In this document: piece by piece, positions 8,768 through 17,131 of the stretch
Layout: each line of letters starts with the position of its first letter
How positions within the stretch are numbered: position 1 is the stretch's first letter
Source of the DNA: Aquarana catesbeiana
Lineage: Eukaryota; Chordata; Amphibia; Anura; Ranidae
Length of the DNA: 64,000 nucleotides
NCBI RefSeq assembly: GCF_042186555.1
Contig: NC_133332.1
Span: forward strand, 239,027,015-239,091,014
Direction: 5' to 3'
The notes under the pieces: generated by a model
What the model was told of the DNA's origin: nothing
Databases searched by the model: none
What the model saw: the letters and a program-made list of their open reading frames with translations, nothing else
Translations under genes and position numbers: made by a program

Positions 8768-10238
8768 AAATCTGTTTCCTACACCTACTGGTAATCTCTA
8801 AAAACTTGCATATGTTAGATTGATGTTTCAATAAGCAAGGTTCATAGACTGGAGAACTTCTTCCACAGACTATTCCCTTATTAGTTTTAACACATAGACT
8901 TAGATCATGAGTCATGTTTTGTGTATCTACATAGTGTCCATAAATCTCAGGGTACCAAAATTCAGGTAGATCCTTTCCTATCAGGAGTGGCATCACTATT
9001 AACTTACACATTACCTGGACCTCCTCCACTTTGTATACATCAAACCTTCCAGCACACCATCTTTCCTCACATTCAACTTCTTTTCCTGGTACTTCAAACC
9101 ATGTACTTTCTAAATTTAAACCCTTGAAATAGTTCATCCAAGTGCGATAATTCCCTAATCGTAGCTCATCTCGAGCTCTATTAATTTGAATGTGATAAGA
9201 TAGTGTAGAAAAAGCACATTGAGTAATGTTTATAAACTCCTGATTTTCTTTCCACAACTCCAGACTGGCTAGTGCTGTGTGATTAACCATAATATTGAGA
9301 TATTTAGTTAATTGTACCTGACTAATTTGTGTTTCGAATGTTGTAGGTAACCATTTGCTTGTGATTATTAAACTATCAGCTATGTGACTTCCTGCACGGA
9401 TCCATTTATTTTGTATCATTTCCATCTGTATCCCATTCATTATTCCCATTCCAGTTCCTGCAGCCCCAAGAACTGTATCATAACATTCTCGGCGATACCT
9501 ACATTCTGGTAACTGGGGAAAAGTTACATTAAATTTGATTTTTGTTTTCTGTTGTGATACCGAAACATTTATGCAAGATCTAGGAATATGAGTTAATACA
9601 GAGGATTCGAAGATGGTGGGTAGAGCGTCCTCTATCTTTATATTGAAACCATAATGTTGCCATTGTATATATCCTCCTGTTGTGTTTTCCCATTTCCTTA
9701 CTGGTACAAAATACCATGCTGTACAAATATAAGTTGCAGATTGATTGGTACTAAGAGGACCTATTAGATTGAATTGCCCACTTCCCCTTGCTGGTCTAGG
9801 ACCTTTTCCCTTCTGTGCTATCTCGTATTCTTTTGAATTCGGAGTTCTAAGTAACTGTAGTAATTTGTCTTTTACTTCTCTCCATGTTTCAGATGGACCT
9901 AACTTATGACATTTATGCGGTGTGTTATTAAAGGGCCATGTTAAATTGTCCCTCCAATGGAAAGTTATGTTTACTTGTGCTTGTGATTTAGCTTTTATCC
10001 ACACTACTGGTGATTCCATATTCTGCATCATATAAAAAGGACCCTCCTGTCCTGACACCGTGAAATTTCCTACCGTATACCATTCGTAGTAAGGATATTG
10101 TGTTATACTCTTATCCTGATTTACCCATCTAAGATCAGTACTATTTTCATGAACTGTTACATTAATACCGGGAGTCCATGTATAAACAAACATTTGAAAA
10201 CATTCAAGCACTATTATCATAGTTAGAAGGATCTTCAT
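8727..10238 (-). CDS. env: Env, surface subunit and N-terminal part of the transmembrane subunit
   Basis: 503-residue open frame. The start overlaps the pol stop as ATGA (10235-10238), so env would be expressed from a spliced RNA. Residues 1-20 form a signal peptide (hydrophobic ILLTMIIVLECFQMFVY). Many NxS/T sequons follow, e.g. NVT, NST, NFT, NIT and NQS. A furin-like RYRR at 247-250 precedes a Gly/Ala-rich hydrophobic stretch (VLGAAGTGMGIMNG, ~256-269) that looks like the fusion peptide. That puts roughly 250 residues in SU. TM would be long, covering the rest of this frame plus the downstream 179-residue frame. The final ~20 residues are out-of-frame read-through after the break near 8,810. 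Subunit boundaries are inferred from motifs only. Confidence 0.88.
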   Translation of the reverse strand: MKILLTMIIVLECFQMFVYTWTPGINVTVHENSTDLRWVNQDKSITQYPYYEWYTVGNFTVSGQEGPFYMMQNMESPVVWIKAKSQAQVNITFHWRDNLTWPFNNTPHKCHKLGPSETWREVKDKLLQLLRTPNSKEYEIAQKGKGPRPARGSGQFNLIGPLSTNQSATYICTAWYFVPVRKWENTTGGYIQWQHYGFNIKIEDALPTIFESSVLTHIPRSCINVSVSQQKTKIKFNVTFPQLPECRYRRECYDTVLGAAGTGMGIMNGIQMEMIQNKWIRAGSHIADSLIITSKWLPTTFETQISQVQLTKYLNIMVNHTALASLELWKENQEFINITQCAFSTLSYHIQINRARDELRLGNYRTWMNYFKGLNLESTWFEVPGKEVECEERWCAGRFDVYKVEEVQVMCKLIVMPLLIGKDLPEFWYPEIYGHYVDTQNMTHDLSLCVKTNKGIVCGRSSPVYEPCLLKHQSNICKFLEITSRCRKQIYGDRTTTYLFSHK

Positions 10239-12958
10239 TCTGTTTCTCTCGGTTCAAGACTCTTTTTGCAGTGTGATGCGTGGATCCAGGCTGCTTTTCC
10301 TTCCAATTTCACTGAAGTGGCTGTGGTCAAAAGCACTTGATAAGGACCTTCAAATCTAGGTTCCAATGTCTTTCTGGTGTGTTTCTTAACATATACATAA
10401 TCTCCTGGTAGCAGTGTATGTGTACCTGCTATTGAGTTAGGGTCTGGAAGAGAAGAATACACACTTTTGTGGATCTTAGTTAGACGTTGTTGTAATTGTA
10501 TTACATATGCAGTCAAACTATCACATTGCAATTGCATACTCTGTGGAAAGTATAGACCTAATCTAGGTGCATTCCCAAAAAGTATTTCATATGGGGACAA
10601 TCCTGTTTTCCCTGTTGGAGTGTATCTTATGGAGAACAAAGCCAAAGGCAGGCATTCTGGCCATGGCTTGTTTAACTCTTGCATGGCTTTTTGTATTTTC
10701 AACTTTATTGTCCCATTTACTCTTTCCACTGACCCTGAACTCTGTGGATGATAAGGGGTGTGGAAACTTTGTTGAACCCCTAACATGGTCATCACATTCT
10801 GCATGATTTCTCCTGTAAAGTGTGTCCCCCTATCTGATTCTATAGTTTCAGGAAGACCAAACCTAGGTATTAACTCAGTGATCAGTTTCTTGGCTGTGGC
10901 TTTTGCTGTGGCTGATTTTACTGGATAGCTTTCGGGCCAACCTGAGAATAAATCGATACACACGAGGACAAATTCAAAGGGGCCGCTCTTAGGCATTTGT
11001 ATGTAGTCAATTTGCAGTCTCTGGAAGAGGTATTGGGCCCGAACCTGGTGTTTTCGTAGGGTTTTTACTCTCTGTCCTGGGTTATTCAGGAGACAGATTT
11101 GGCAGGCTGCACAGTAGTTTCTCGCAGTACTACTGAATCCAGGGGCGAGCCATCCTTGGTTCACAATCCTATACATGGAATTGGAACTGACGTGTGTGGG
11201 TAGGTGAACTGCCGCTGCCATTGCTGGGTACAGAGAGGCAGGTAGGCATACTTTGCCTCCTTCCCTCCATACATTGTCAAGGTCTGGTGCTGCTCCCATC
11301 CTGACCCACTTATCTTTCTCGCTCTCCCCTGCTTGCTCCTGTAATTTACTCAGCTGCTGCCATGTTGGTTCTGGGATACTCACCTCTACCGCTGCTAAGG
11401 TCTCAGGGCTTCCTTCCCCTAGAGCTGCCTGTTTTGCAGTCAAATCTGCAAATGCATTTCCTTTTGCCTCAGTTGTTTTTGCGCTCGTGTGTGCCGCCAT
11501 CTTCATAATAGCCACTCGTTTAACCTTTTGAAGATTGTTCAGGACTCTCTTAATCCCTTCTCCATGTTTTACAGGTGTACCTGCTGCTGTCAGATAACCT
11601 CTAGCCCTCCATATGTGGCCATAATCATGCGCTACACCATAAGCGTAGGCAGAGTCAGTGTAAATATTCCCTTCTCGTCCTTTTAAATATTCTAGGGCTT
11701 GTTCTAAAGCTTTTAATTCTGCTTCTTGTGCTGACATATGGGCTGGTAAGGGCTGTGCTTCAATCACCTGTGTATCAGTCACTACAGCATACCCTGTGTG
11801 ATATTTACCCTTGTCATCAGCAAACCTACTGCCATCTATATACAAAGTGTGCTCAGCGTTTAAGATTGGTGTATCTGTAACATGTGGGAATCCCATTGTT
11901 TCCTGTTCCATGAGCTGAAAACAATTGTGCTCATCTATCTCTTTAAACAGAAGGGTGTCAGTTTCCTCATCTCCTTCCTTATTAGCACTATTATTCCCCC
12001 TTGCCAAATCTGGTGACTGAAGAGGCAAAAAGGTGGCCAAATTTAAGGTTGTACAGCGCTGAAAAGTGACATTTGGAGGTAAAAGTAAAGTACACTGTAA
12101 CCTTAATTGCCTAGCCATTGAAATGTGTTTGGGCTGTACTTGAGACAAGATTGCATGTATGTCATGTGTGGTGTGCACTACAACTGGATTGTCTAGAACA
12201 ATCTCTGATGACTTATCTAAGATTATCGACACCGCTGCTACCGCCCGTACACAGGACGGTGAACCTCTGGACACTGGATCTAATGCTGCTGAAAAGTAAG
12301 CAACGGGTCTTTGTTTTACATGTGTCTGTGTCAAAACACCTGTGGCGTGTCCAGTGATTTCAGCAATGTACAAATGAAATGTCTTGGTGTAATCTGGAAT
12401 ACCAATAGCCGGGGCAGAAATCAACAACCTTTTCAAAGTGACAAACGACTCATAAACTACTTCTGTAAGCATATACGGTACAATTTTCAAACAATCGTAT
12501 AATGGCTGCATCAAAGCGCTAGCGTGTGGTATCCATTGTCTACAATATGACACAATATCTAAAAACATACGCAATTGTTTGAAATTCCGTGGGGGTAACA
12601 TTCCCTTTATCACTTGAACCCTCTCCTCAGTGAGATGTCTTGTGCCCTGTGATATACAATGTCCCAAAAAGATAACTTTTTTCTGACACACTTGCAACTT
12701 TTTCTTATTAACCTTGCAACCTTTTTCTGCCAAAAATCGCAACAAATTAAGGGTAGTGGCCAAACAAGTTTCCTTGTCCGGGCAACATAACAATAAATCA
12801 TCCACATATTGTAACAACACACAGGAATCTGGTGGTACCCATTCTCCCAACACCGTTTGCAATGCTTGCAAATACAAGGTGAATGCGCCATACCCTGAGG
12901 TAGGCGTGTCCAGGTTAGTTGTCGATTTTTGAGGGAAAATGCGAACCACGGTTGGCAT
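10235..12958 (-). CDS. pol: Pol: reverse transcriptase (from palm), RNase H and integrase
   Basis: 907-residue open frame, the longest in the window. The first ~22 residues are out-of-frame sequence; the true reverse transcriptase joins around residue 28. YVDD, the catalytic pair, is at 51-54. RNase H spans ~370-510 with Asp375 (YIDGS), Glu in QEAEL (412/414), Asp435 (YTDSAYA) and Asp505. Integrase has the zinc-binding His585, His589, Cys616, Cys619, then Asp651, Asp709 and Glu745, an exact D,D-35-E. A GPY/F-type C-terminal module follows (FEGPYQVL ~869-876, WIHASHCKK ~891). The RT N-terminal half lies upstream in another frame. All catalytic residues of this segment are intact, consistent with a young provirus. 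Confidence 0.93.
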   Translation of the reverse strand: MPTVVRIFPQKSTTNLDTPTSGYGAFTLYLQALQTVLGEWVPPDSCVLLQYVDDLLLCCPDKETCLATTLNLLRFLAEKGCKVNKKKLQVCQKKVIFLGHCISQGTRHLTEERVQVIKGMLPPRNFKQLRMFLDIVSYCRQWIPHASALMQPLYDCLKIVPYMLTEVVYESFVTLKRLLISAPAIGIPDYTKTFHLYIAEITGHATGVLTQTHVKQRPVAYFSAALDPVSRGSPSCVRAVAAVSIILDKSSEIVLDNPVVVHTTHDIHAILSQVQPKHISMARQLRLQCTLLLPPNVTFQRCTTLNLATFLPLQSPDLARGNNSANKEGDEETDTLLFKEIDEHNCFQLMEQETMGFPHVTDTPILNAEHTLYIDGSRFADDKGKYHTGYAVVTDTQVIEAQPLPAHMSAQEAELKALEQALEYLKGREGNIYTDSAYAYGVAHDYGHIWRARGYLTAAGTPVKHGEGIKRVLNNLQKVKRVAIMKMAAHTSAKTTEAKGNAFADLTAKQAALGEGSPETLAAVEVSIPEPTWQQLSKLQEQAGESEKDKWVRMGAAPDLDNVWREGGKVCLPASLYPAMAAAVHLPTHVSSNSMYRIVNQGWLAPGFSSTARNYCAACQICLLNNPGQRVKTLRKHQVRAQYLFQRLQIDYIQMPKSGPFEFVLVCIDLFSGWPESYPVKSATAKATAKKLITELIPRFGLPETIESDRGTHFTGEIMQNVMTMLGVQQSFHTPYHPQSSGSVERVNGTIKLKIQKAMQELNKPWPECLPLALFSIRYTPTGKTGLSPYEILFGNAPRLGLYFPQSMQLQCDSLTAYVIQLQQRLTKIHKSVYSSLPDPNSIAGTHTLLPGDYVYVKKHTRKTLEPRFEGPYQVLLTTATSVKLEGKAAWIHASHCKKSLEPRETE

Positions 12959-13563
12959 TCTTCCGCAAGCGGGACGGAAAAGAAAGCGTTGGCCAAATCT
13001 ATAACCATAAAGTACATACTGGTTGATGGTATTTGTGACAATAACGTATGTGGATTGGGTACTAAAGGTGTCATCGGTGCTAGTATTTTGTTGACCGCTC
13101 TGAGGTCTTGGACCATTCTGTACTTAACCGGACTACCGGCTACTGTTTTCTTTTTAAGCGGATACAAAGGAGTATTCGCCGGTGATTTTACCTCTTTTAG
13201 AGCTCCACTTTTTAACAAGGATTGGACCTGCATTTCTATGGCCGCCTCTTGGGGTGCACTGAGTGGATACTGTTTTTGTTGGGGAAGCACTGCTCCTGGA
13301 GTCAGCTGTAGGGTAACCGGAGGTATGGGCAAAAGTCCAACATCAGCTGGATGTTTCTCCCATAGTTCTTCCGGAAGGGATGACAAGATCTGATCCAAAT
13401 CTGGAGAAGATGGACCGGACAGTTCCAATTCCTCCTCCAGGTATTGTATCAGGTTACACATCTCCATGTGTTCTTGATTATCCCCTATAGCTAAGGTGAC
13501 AGTGCCATCTGGGTGATAGGTAATGTTAGCTCCTATTTTCTGCAAAATGTCAGCTCCTAGCAA
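12610..13563 (-). CDS. pol: Pol: protease C-terminus and reverse-transcriptase fingers/palm (frame-broken)
   Basis: This 317-codon frame begins with the end of the protease (LLGADILQKIG, the conserved helix before the PR C-terminus). It then runs into reverse transcriptase: PLYPLKKK and VQDLRAVN in the fingers, the first catalytic Asp in VIDLANAFFSVPL, and LPQGMAHSP in the motif-B region. After that the frame is lost, with ~100 out-of-frame residues, and the reverse transcriptase continues in the 10,235-12,958 frame. A one-base change around 12,915-12,925 explains it. The upstream join to the protease is also off by one, at a run of five C near 13,568-13,572. Confidence 0.88.
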   Translation of the reverse strand: MLGADILQKIGANITYHPDGTVTLAIGDNQEHMEMCNLIQYLEEELELSGPSSPDLDQILSSLPEELWEKHPADVGLLPIPPVTLQLTPGAVLPQQKQYPLSAPQEAAIEMQVQSLLKSGALKEVKSPANTPLYPLKKKTVAGSPVKYRMVQDLRAVNKILAPMTPLVPNPHTLLSQIPSTSMYFMVIDLANAFFSVPLAEECQPWFAFSLKNRQLTWTRLPQGMAHSPCICKHCKRCWENGYHQIPVCCYNMWMIYCYVARTRKLVWPLPLICCDFWQKKVARLIRKSCKCVRKKLSFWDIVYHRAQDISLRRGFK

Positions 13564-13838
13564 ATTATGGGGGCTCCTCTAGATACCAGAAAGCGTGAAA
13601 GGAACATGTGGTTTCCTACTTTAACTTTTAGAGGTTTTGTCAGCGGGGCGTCGGCTAAAATGCCATCATATCCAGTTATCAATATAGTGTCAGGTGATTC
13701 TTGCTCAGGGAGTAGTTCAGAATCAGAAAGTAACGAGCGTGAAGCTCCTGTGTCAACTAAACAAGAAATTTTCTTATTACCAACCGTTATAGTGGTCTTA
13801 AGCATCTTTGTTTTGGATCTTTCTAAAACCGGGGCGAG
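13557..13838 (-). CDS. pro: Retroviral aspartic protease (N-terminal part)
   Basis: The protease processes Gag and Pol. This frame starts right after an in-frame TGA (13839-13841) that ends the nucleocapsid, so it would be reached by stop-codon read-through. The first ATG is eleven codons downstream, at 13805. The catalytic loop LVDTGASRSLL is intact (DTGA), and the second half shows ITGYDG (flap-like) and FLVS. The last four or five residues before the TAG at 13557 are out of frame. The genuine C-terminus is encoded at the start of the 12,610-13,563 frame. Confidence 0.88.
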   Translation of the reverse strand, partial: LAPVLERSKTKMLKTTITVGNKKISCLVDTGASRSLLSDSELLPEQESPDTILITGYDGILADAPLTKPLKVKVGNHMFLSRFLVSRGAPIIC

Positions 13839-14072
13839 TCATGCCCGTGGATCATCTCCCTGTCGCCTTATGTCACCATTATTGTTATTGCCCCTGGGCT
13901 GGTTTCTTCTCTGATTAACTGGAGAATCAACACCTTCATCTCCTTCATCCCTTATTCTTTTCCTGCAGTGGCGTCTGATGTGACCAATCTTGTTACAGTA
14001 GTAACAGGTAAGGGGTTTGCGAGAGGAACCTCTACCTTGCTCTTTGGGGACCCACAATCGCATTGATTGCAT
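13839..14072 (-). CDS. gag: Gag nucleocapsid segment with one CCHC zinc knuckle
   Basis: 77-codon frame overlapping the end of the main gag frame by 41 nt in another phase. It carries a CCHC knuckle (CYYCNKIGHIRRHC, spacing C-x2-C-x4-H-x4-C) in an Arg-rich context, as in retroviral nucleocapsids that bind genomic RNA. It ends in TGA at 13839-13841, in the same frame as the protease. The phase jump relative to gag could be a mutation or sequencing indel between about 14,036 and 14,150. I see no convincing slippery site in the overlap, so I favour a lesion. The ATG at 14072 is probably not a real start. Confidence 0.85.
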   Translation of the reverse strand: MQSMRLWVPKEQGRGSSRKPLTCYYCNKIGHIRRHCRKRIRDEGDEGVDSPVNQRRNQPRGNNNNGDIRRQGDDPRA

Positions 14073-15300
14073 GATGTTTCCTCCCTTTGGTTTCTGCTAA
14101 GTCCGCCTCTATGCCTTGTGCCTTCTGTAACAACGACCCTCTATCTCTAATTGCCCTCCACTCTGGTGTGCAGGCTTTCAGTCTTTCACTTATCTGTGGA
14201 TTTAATCCTTCCATAAACTGTCTATTGAAGGCTCGGATCGTGACTGGCAGAGCCAAATCCAATCCCTCATCTGCCATCATACTTTCCATAGATAAGTAAA
14301 ATTCCGATACAGTCTGTCCTGGCATTTGTTTCATGGGTGATATTGACCCCCTCTCCTGTTGTTTTGCCTGACAGAAAGCTTCTAATCTAACAATAAAAGG
14401 GGCCCTTGAGTCTATGTGTCTGACGTGTCCTGCCTCTAGATTGCCATCCCCGTCAGCTCGGTCTGCAGGTCGGTGCGGACCTATTTCAGTCATAAACTGG
14501 TTAAACAGGGTCAGAGTCATTTTATGTCTGCATAAATCCTCCCCATCCTGCCAGGTTGCTTCATGTGTATTCATTAACTGTGTCACAAATCTACAGAAAG
14601 CAGCTGGCTTTGCTACCGGGTCTGGGGCGCTCTGTATTAATGCCATAAGAGTGTCTGCTGACCAAGGCTTCCAAGTCCTTATTTGCATCCTACGAGTAAT
14701 AGTAGGTGGGGCGTGTGGATGGGCTACTTGTCCAAATTCTGGATTATTTACCTGTACAATGCGTGTATCAGTGCGTACGGGGGCTACAGTTTCTGAATGA
14801 GGTTTTTGTGCCCCACAATGCACACATTCTATTGCCCATTCTGGGTTCTGTGTTCCACAAACCTGACAAACCCATCCTCTCCCCTCAAGTACAGGATATA
14901 ACCCTGGCTTATGCGAATTTTGCTCTATGTCAGTGTATGGGGGTGGGATGGTTGAACTAAGTTTATTTAAAGTTTCAACATGTTTTGTTCTTCTATCTTT
15001 CATATCCCAACCATCACAATCTGGATTATATTTCCACCCCTCTTCTTTCGCTCTATTTGAGACCTTAATTAAGCATTGAACCTGACGCATCCATTGCTTC
15101 TCTAACACCTCTCCTTGTCTGTCCCTTTTTATTTCACTCCATACATCCGGGTTTAAACCCGCTGCTCCTTTCACCTTAAATTTACGAAGGACATCCTTTA
15201 AGTCCCGCGCTTCATCTTTCCCATAGATGTTTTTAATTATCTGTGGCACCGTATAATGCGCCACAATTCCCTGACGGGGTTTCGTGTTCTGCTGGCCCAT
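14032..15300 (-). CDS. gag: Gag: matrix, PPPY late domain, RanBP2-type zinc finger, capsid
   Basis: 422-residue frame starting MGQ, a myristoylation-type N-terminus, chosen because it is the first ATG after the leader. Residues 1-115 are matrix-like and basic. PPPY at 119-122 is a late-budding motif. Residues 143-162 read WVCQVCGTQNPEWAIECVHC, an exact W-x-C-x2-C-x3-N-x6-C-x2-C, the RanBP2-type zinc finger consensus. This is not part of ordinary retroviral Gag. Capsid follows at ~200-390 with a major-homology-like block (QTVSEFYLSMESM ~324-336) and a helical C-terminus. The frame ends at 14,032, before the nucleocapsid, which sits in another phase. Gag builds the particle and packages RNA. 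The finger's function is unknown; in cellular proteins such fingers bind Ran, ubiquitin or RNA. Confidence 0.9.
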   Translation of the reverse strand: MGQQNTKPRQGIVAHYTVPQIIKNIYGKDEARDLKDVLRKFKVKGAAGLNPDVWSEIKRDRQGEVLEKQWMRQVQCLIKVSNRAKEEGWKYNPDCDGWDMKDRRTKHVETLNKLSSTIPPPYTDIEQNSHKPGLYPVLEGRGWVCQVCGTQNPEWAIECVHCGAQKPHSETVAPVRTDTRIVQVNNPEFGQVAHPHAPPTITRRMQIRTWKPWSADTLMALIQSAPDPVAKPAAFCRFVTQLMNTHEATWQDGEDLCRHKMTLTLFNQFMTEIGPHRPADRADGDGNLEAGHVRHIDSRAPFIVRLEAFCQAKQQERGSISPMKQMPGQTVSEFYLSMESMMADEGLDLALPVTIRAFNRQFMEGLNPQISERLKACTPEWRAIRDRGSLLQKAQGIEADLAETKGRKHHAINAIVGPQRAR

Positions 15301-15670
15301 TCTGACAGTCCGTGCCTAGGTAGCGTGTGGGACACTTAGTGTACAATACAAAATACTAAAAAAGCTACACTAGTTCCTCGTTGCCTTCCTCCTAGGGTGC
15401 CAGAATACTAAAAACCTCTCCAGGATGAGATTTCTGAAATCAAATTACTTTATATGCTAGCCAACTGACAAATATTATGACCAGACTGAGAGCTACAACA
15501 TATACAAGCATTCCTTTAAGTGACCAGGTATCCGACTAGATCTCCGGGCTTATGGAGACCTTATTCCCCCCCATATCTGGGATCCCTCTCATACACTCTT
15601 ATCCCTGCTTTATGGAGCAGACAGGGCTTATACTCTCAACCCGTCTATGGTTTATGAGTTAGATGTGAGG

Positions 15671-15925
15671 TTAAGCATAAGCGTCAGACACCCAAAACTC
15701 ATGTGAGTGAGGTAAGGGCGCATTCCGTTGCTTAGTTCGGCAATCCCCTTCTAACTCATACCAGCCTTGGCAAGGCTCATTCACTTTCTCAACAAGACAG
15801 ACAGACAACAAACAACAAATAATTCCAGCAATATAAACCAAAATATGCAGTAATTCTAGACTCACCACTACAGAGGCTGGTGTTTTAAAACCAGGAGAAC
15901 CGTAACTGACAGAACGGATAGGCAC
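15671..15925 (-). CDS. Leader open frame with a predicted membrane segment (hypothetical)
   Basis: 84-codon frame between primer binding site and gag. The N-terminal ~25 residues are polar, then comes a hydrophobic stretch (LLHILVYIAGIICCLLSVCLVE, about residues 24-45) and a polar Cys-containing tail. The ~760-nt leader is long enough for an accessory gene, and epsilonretroviruses carry one (orf c) in that place, but I see no sequence similarity. It may be chance. Confidence 0.4.
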   Translation of the reverse strand: MPIRSVSYGSPGFKTPASVVVSLELLHILVYIAGIICCLLSVCLVEKVNEPCQGWYELEGDCRTKQRNAPLPHSHEFWVSDAYA

Positions 15926-16062
15926 AAATCAGGGGAGCACAGAATATAAGAAAAATAAAGCTTTTTCTTACCTGGCCAGGTTTTCAATCTGTGGTTCCCG
16001 GAATGCCTGTCCTTTTGTTCCGTCAGTACTCATTCATCCACCTCTTGAAGTGTCATCGGTAA

Positions 16063-16080
16063 GTCTCTGTTCGGGCGCCA
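16063..16080 (-). promoter_or_regulatory. Primer binding site, tRNA-Lys type
   Basis: Minus strand TGGCGCCCGAACAGAGAC, four bases inside the 5' LTR. It equals the complement of the tRNA-Lys(UUU) 3' end used by lentiviruses and others, apart from one A in the place of a G. Confidence 0.92.
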
Positions 16081-16084
16081 GAAA

Positions 16085-16452
16085 TGTTAAGTGCAGTTCT
16101 CAACTGAATTGCCTCTAGTTTATATTGCTTTGCCAAATTTAGCTCTATTAAAGAAGTAAGACACAGAATCAAGAGTTTCTGTATATCAGATCCGAGCCTT
16201 AAAGGTCCCGTACTGTCTACTGACCTATCGGCTCTTTATTGGAGCTTTTATAGGCATGGTTACACAAGCATCAGTTTGAGCAAATTTCCATATAAGGTAA
16301 CAAGCAGTATAATTTCAACATATATCACGCTAGACTTACACATCTGGAAAAACTTAAGCTAGTCTTGCAACATATACTGACACGCACACATAATGTAGAA
16401 AAATGAAAATCTAATTAAGTAGAACTCTAACCCATTATTTCCAACCTTATCA
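16085..16452 (-). repeat. 5' LTR with TATA box and polyadenylation signal
   Basis: 368-bp LTR. On the minus strand TATAAAA (16246-16252) is followed only five bases later by AATAAA (16235-16240). Transcription initiated ~25-30 bp past the TATA box would start downstream of AATAAA, placing the poly(A) signal in U3 as in some retroviruses. Its outer flank is GGGT. Confidence 0.95.
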
Positions 16453-16456
16453 GGGT

Positions 16457-17131
16457 GTAGGTCTTTGAAGCCTCCCAGGAGGCCACCTTTTCTATCTGCC
16501 CTTCAGCTCGGCCCTAAATGTAGTATCCTATCTATGAAAACAGATTGCTGTGAAAACAGCGGATTCCGTTAGAAATGTATACATTCTGCACTGAAATGAT
16601 CAAAGAATCACATATTTTTAAATGGATACATTGTTATAAGAGGTGTCAGTGACTGCTCCTATAACAAGCACATAAAATCCACATTGCATCACGCTTCCTC
16701 TGAACTTCTTATGACTCATCCAGCAGTTACAGTGACATAAAAATGTGTATTGGAAAGCGTTTTATGAATCACTGACCTACATATTGCTGCTTACAAATAG
16801 CTGGCACTAGGTGGCAGCAAAACACCTGCACAGAGGCCTCCACTCACAGCTTTGGAGGAGCAGAGCCCGGCCATGTGCTTCAGCCGCACTCTTGTCTTAC
16901 ACAGTTTTTAGCTGGACATACGTGGATTTATGATCAGCTGGTTCAGCAGAGACCGGACAAATTTCGATCCATCTACGGCTATTCCCACTCAACAGAAATT
17001 GATGTAACAAATGTTGGAGATTTTTCATCCAATTAATGGCTGCAGGCGATCGGAGTCTGCACTGTCCGAATAGAATAGCACAATGGGGAGGATTCCTCCA
17101 TCCACTTCACTTGTATGGATGGAGGAATCCG
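16457..17131. other. No gene or recognised repeat
   Basis: Unique-looking flank of the provirus. It is continuous with 7,130-7,157 in the pre-insertion allele. Only short chance reading frames. Confidence 0.5.

Larger units (their letters stand above)
7162..16452 (-). mobile_element. Endogenous retrovirus, full-length provirus
   Basis: Two 368-bp direct repeats (7,162-7,529 and 16,085-16,452) begin TG and end CA. They are flanked by a 4-bp duplication GGGT (7158-7161, 16453-16456). Between them, read on the minus strand, lie a Lys-type primer binding site, leader, gag, nucleocapsid/protease, pol, env and polypurine tract. Gag-protease continuity through an in-frame stop and a pol/env overlap of ATGA fit simple (class I-like) retroviruses. 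The Env layout and leader open frame recall epsilon-like viruses. Only two LTR differences (G/A near 7304, C/A near 7491) point to a recent insertion. The coding regions nevertheless carry at least four frame breaks and env is hit by a MITE, so this copy cannot make full Gag-Pol or Env. Confidence 0.96.

Noticed and set aside
14032..14150. Programmed frameshift between capsid and nucleocapsid
   Set aside because: No slippery heptamer in a suitable position; a simple indel is more likely, since other single-base breaks exist in the same provirus.
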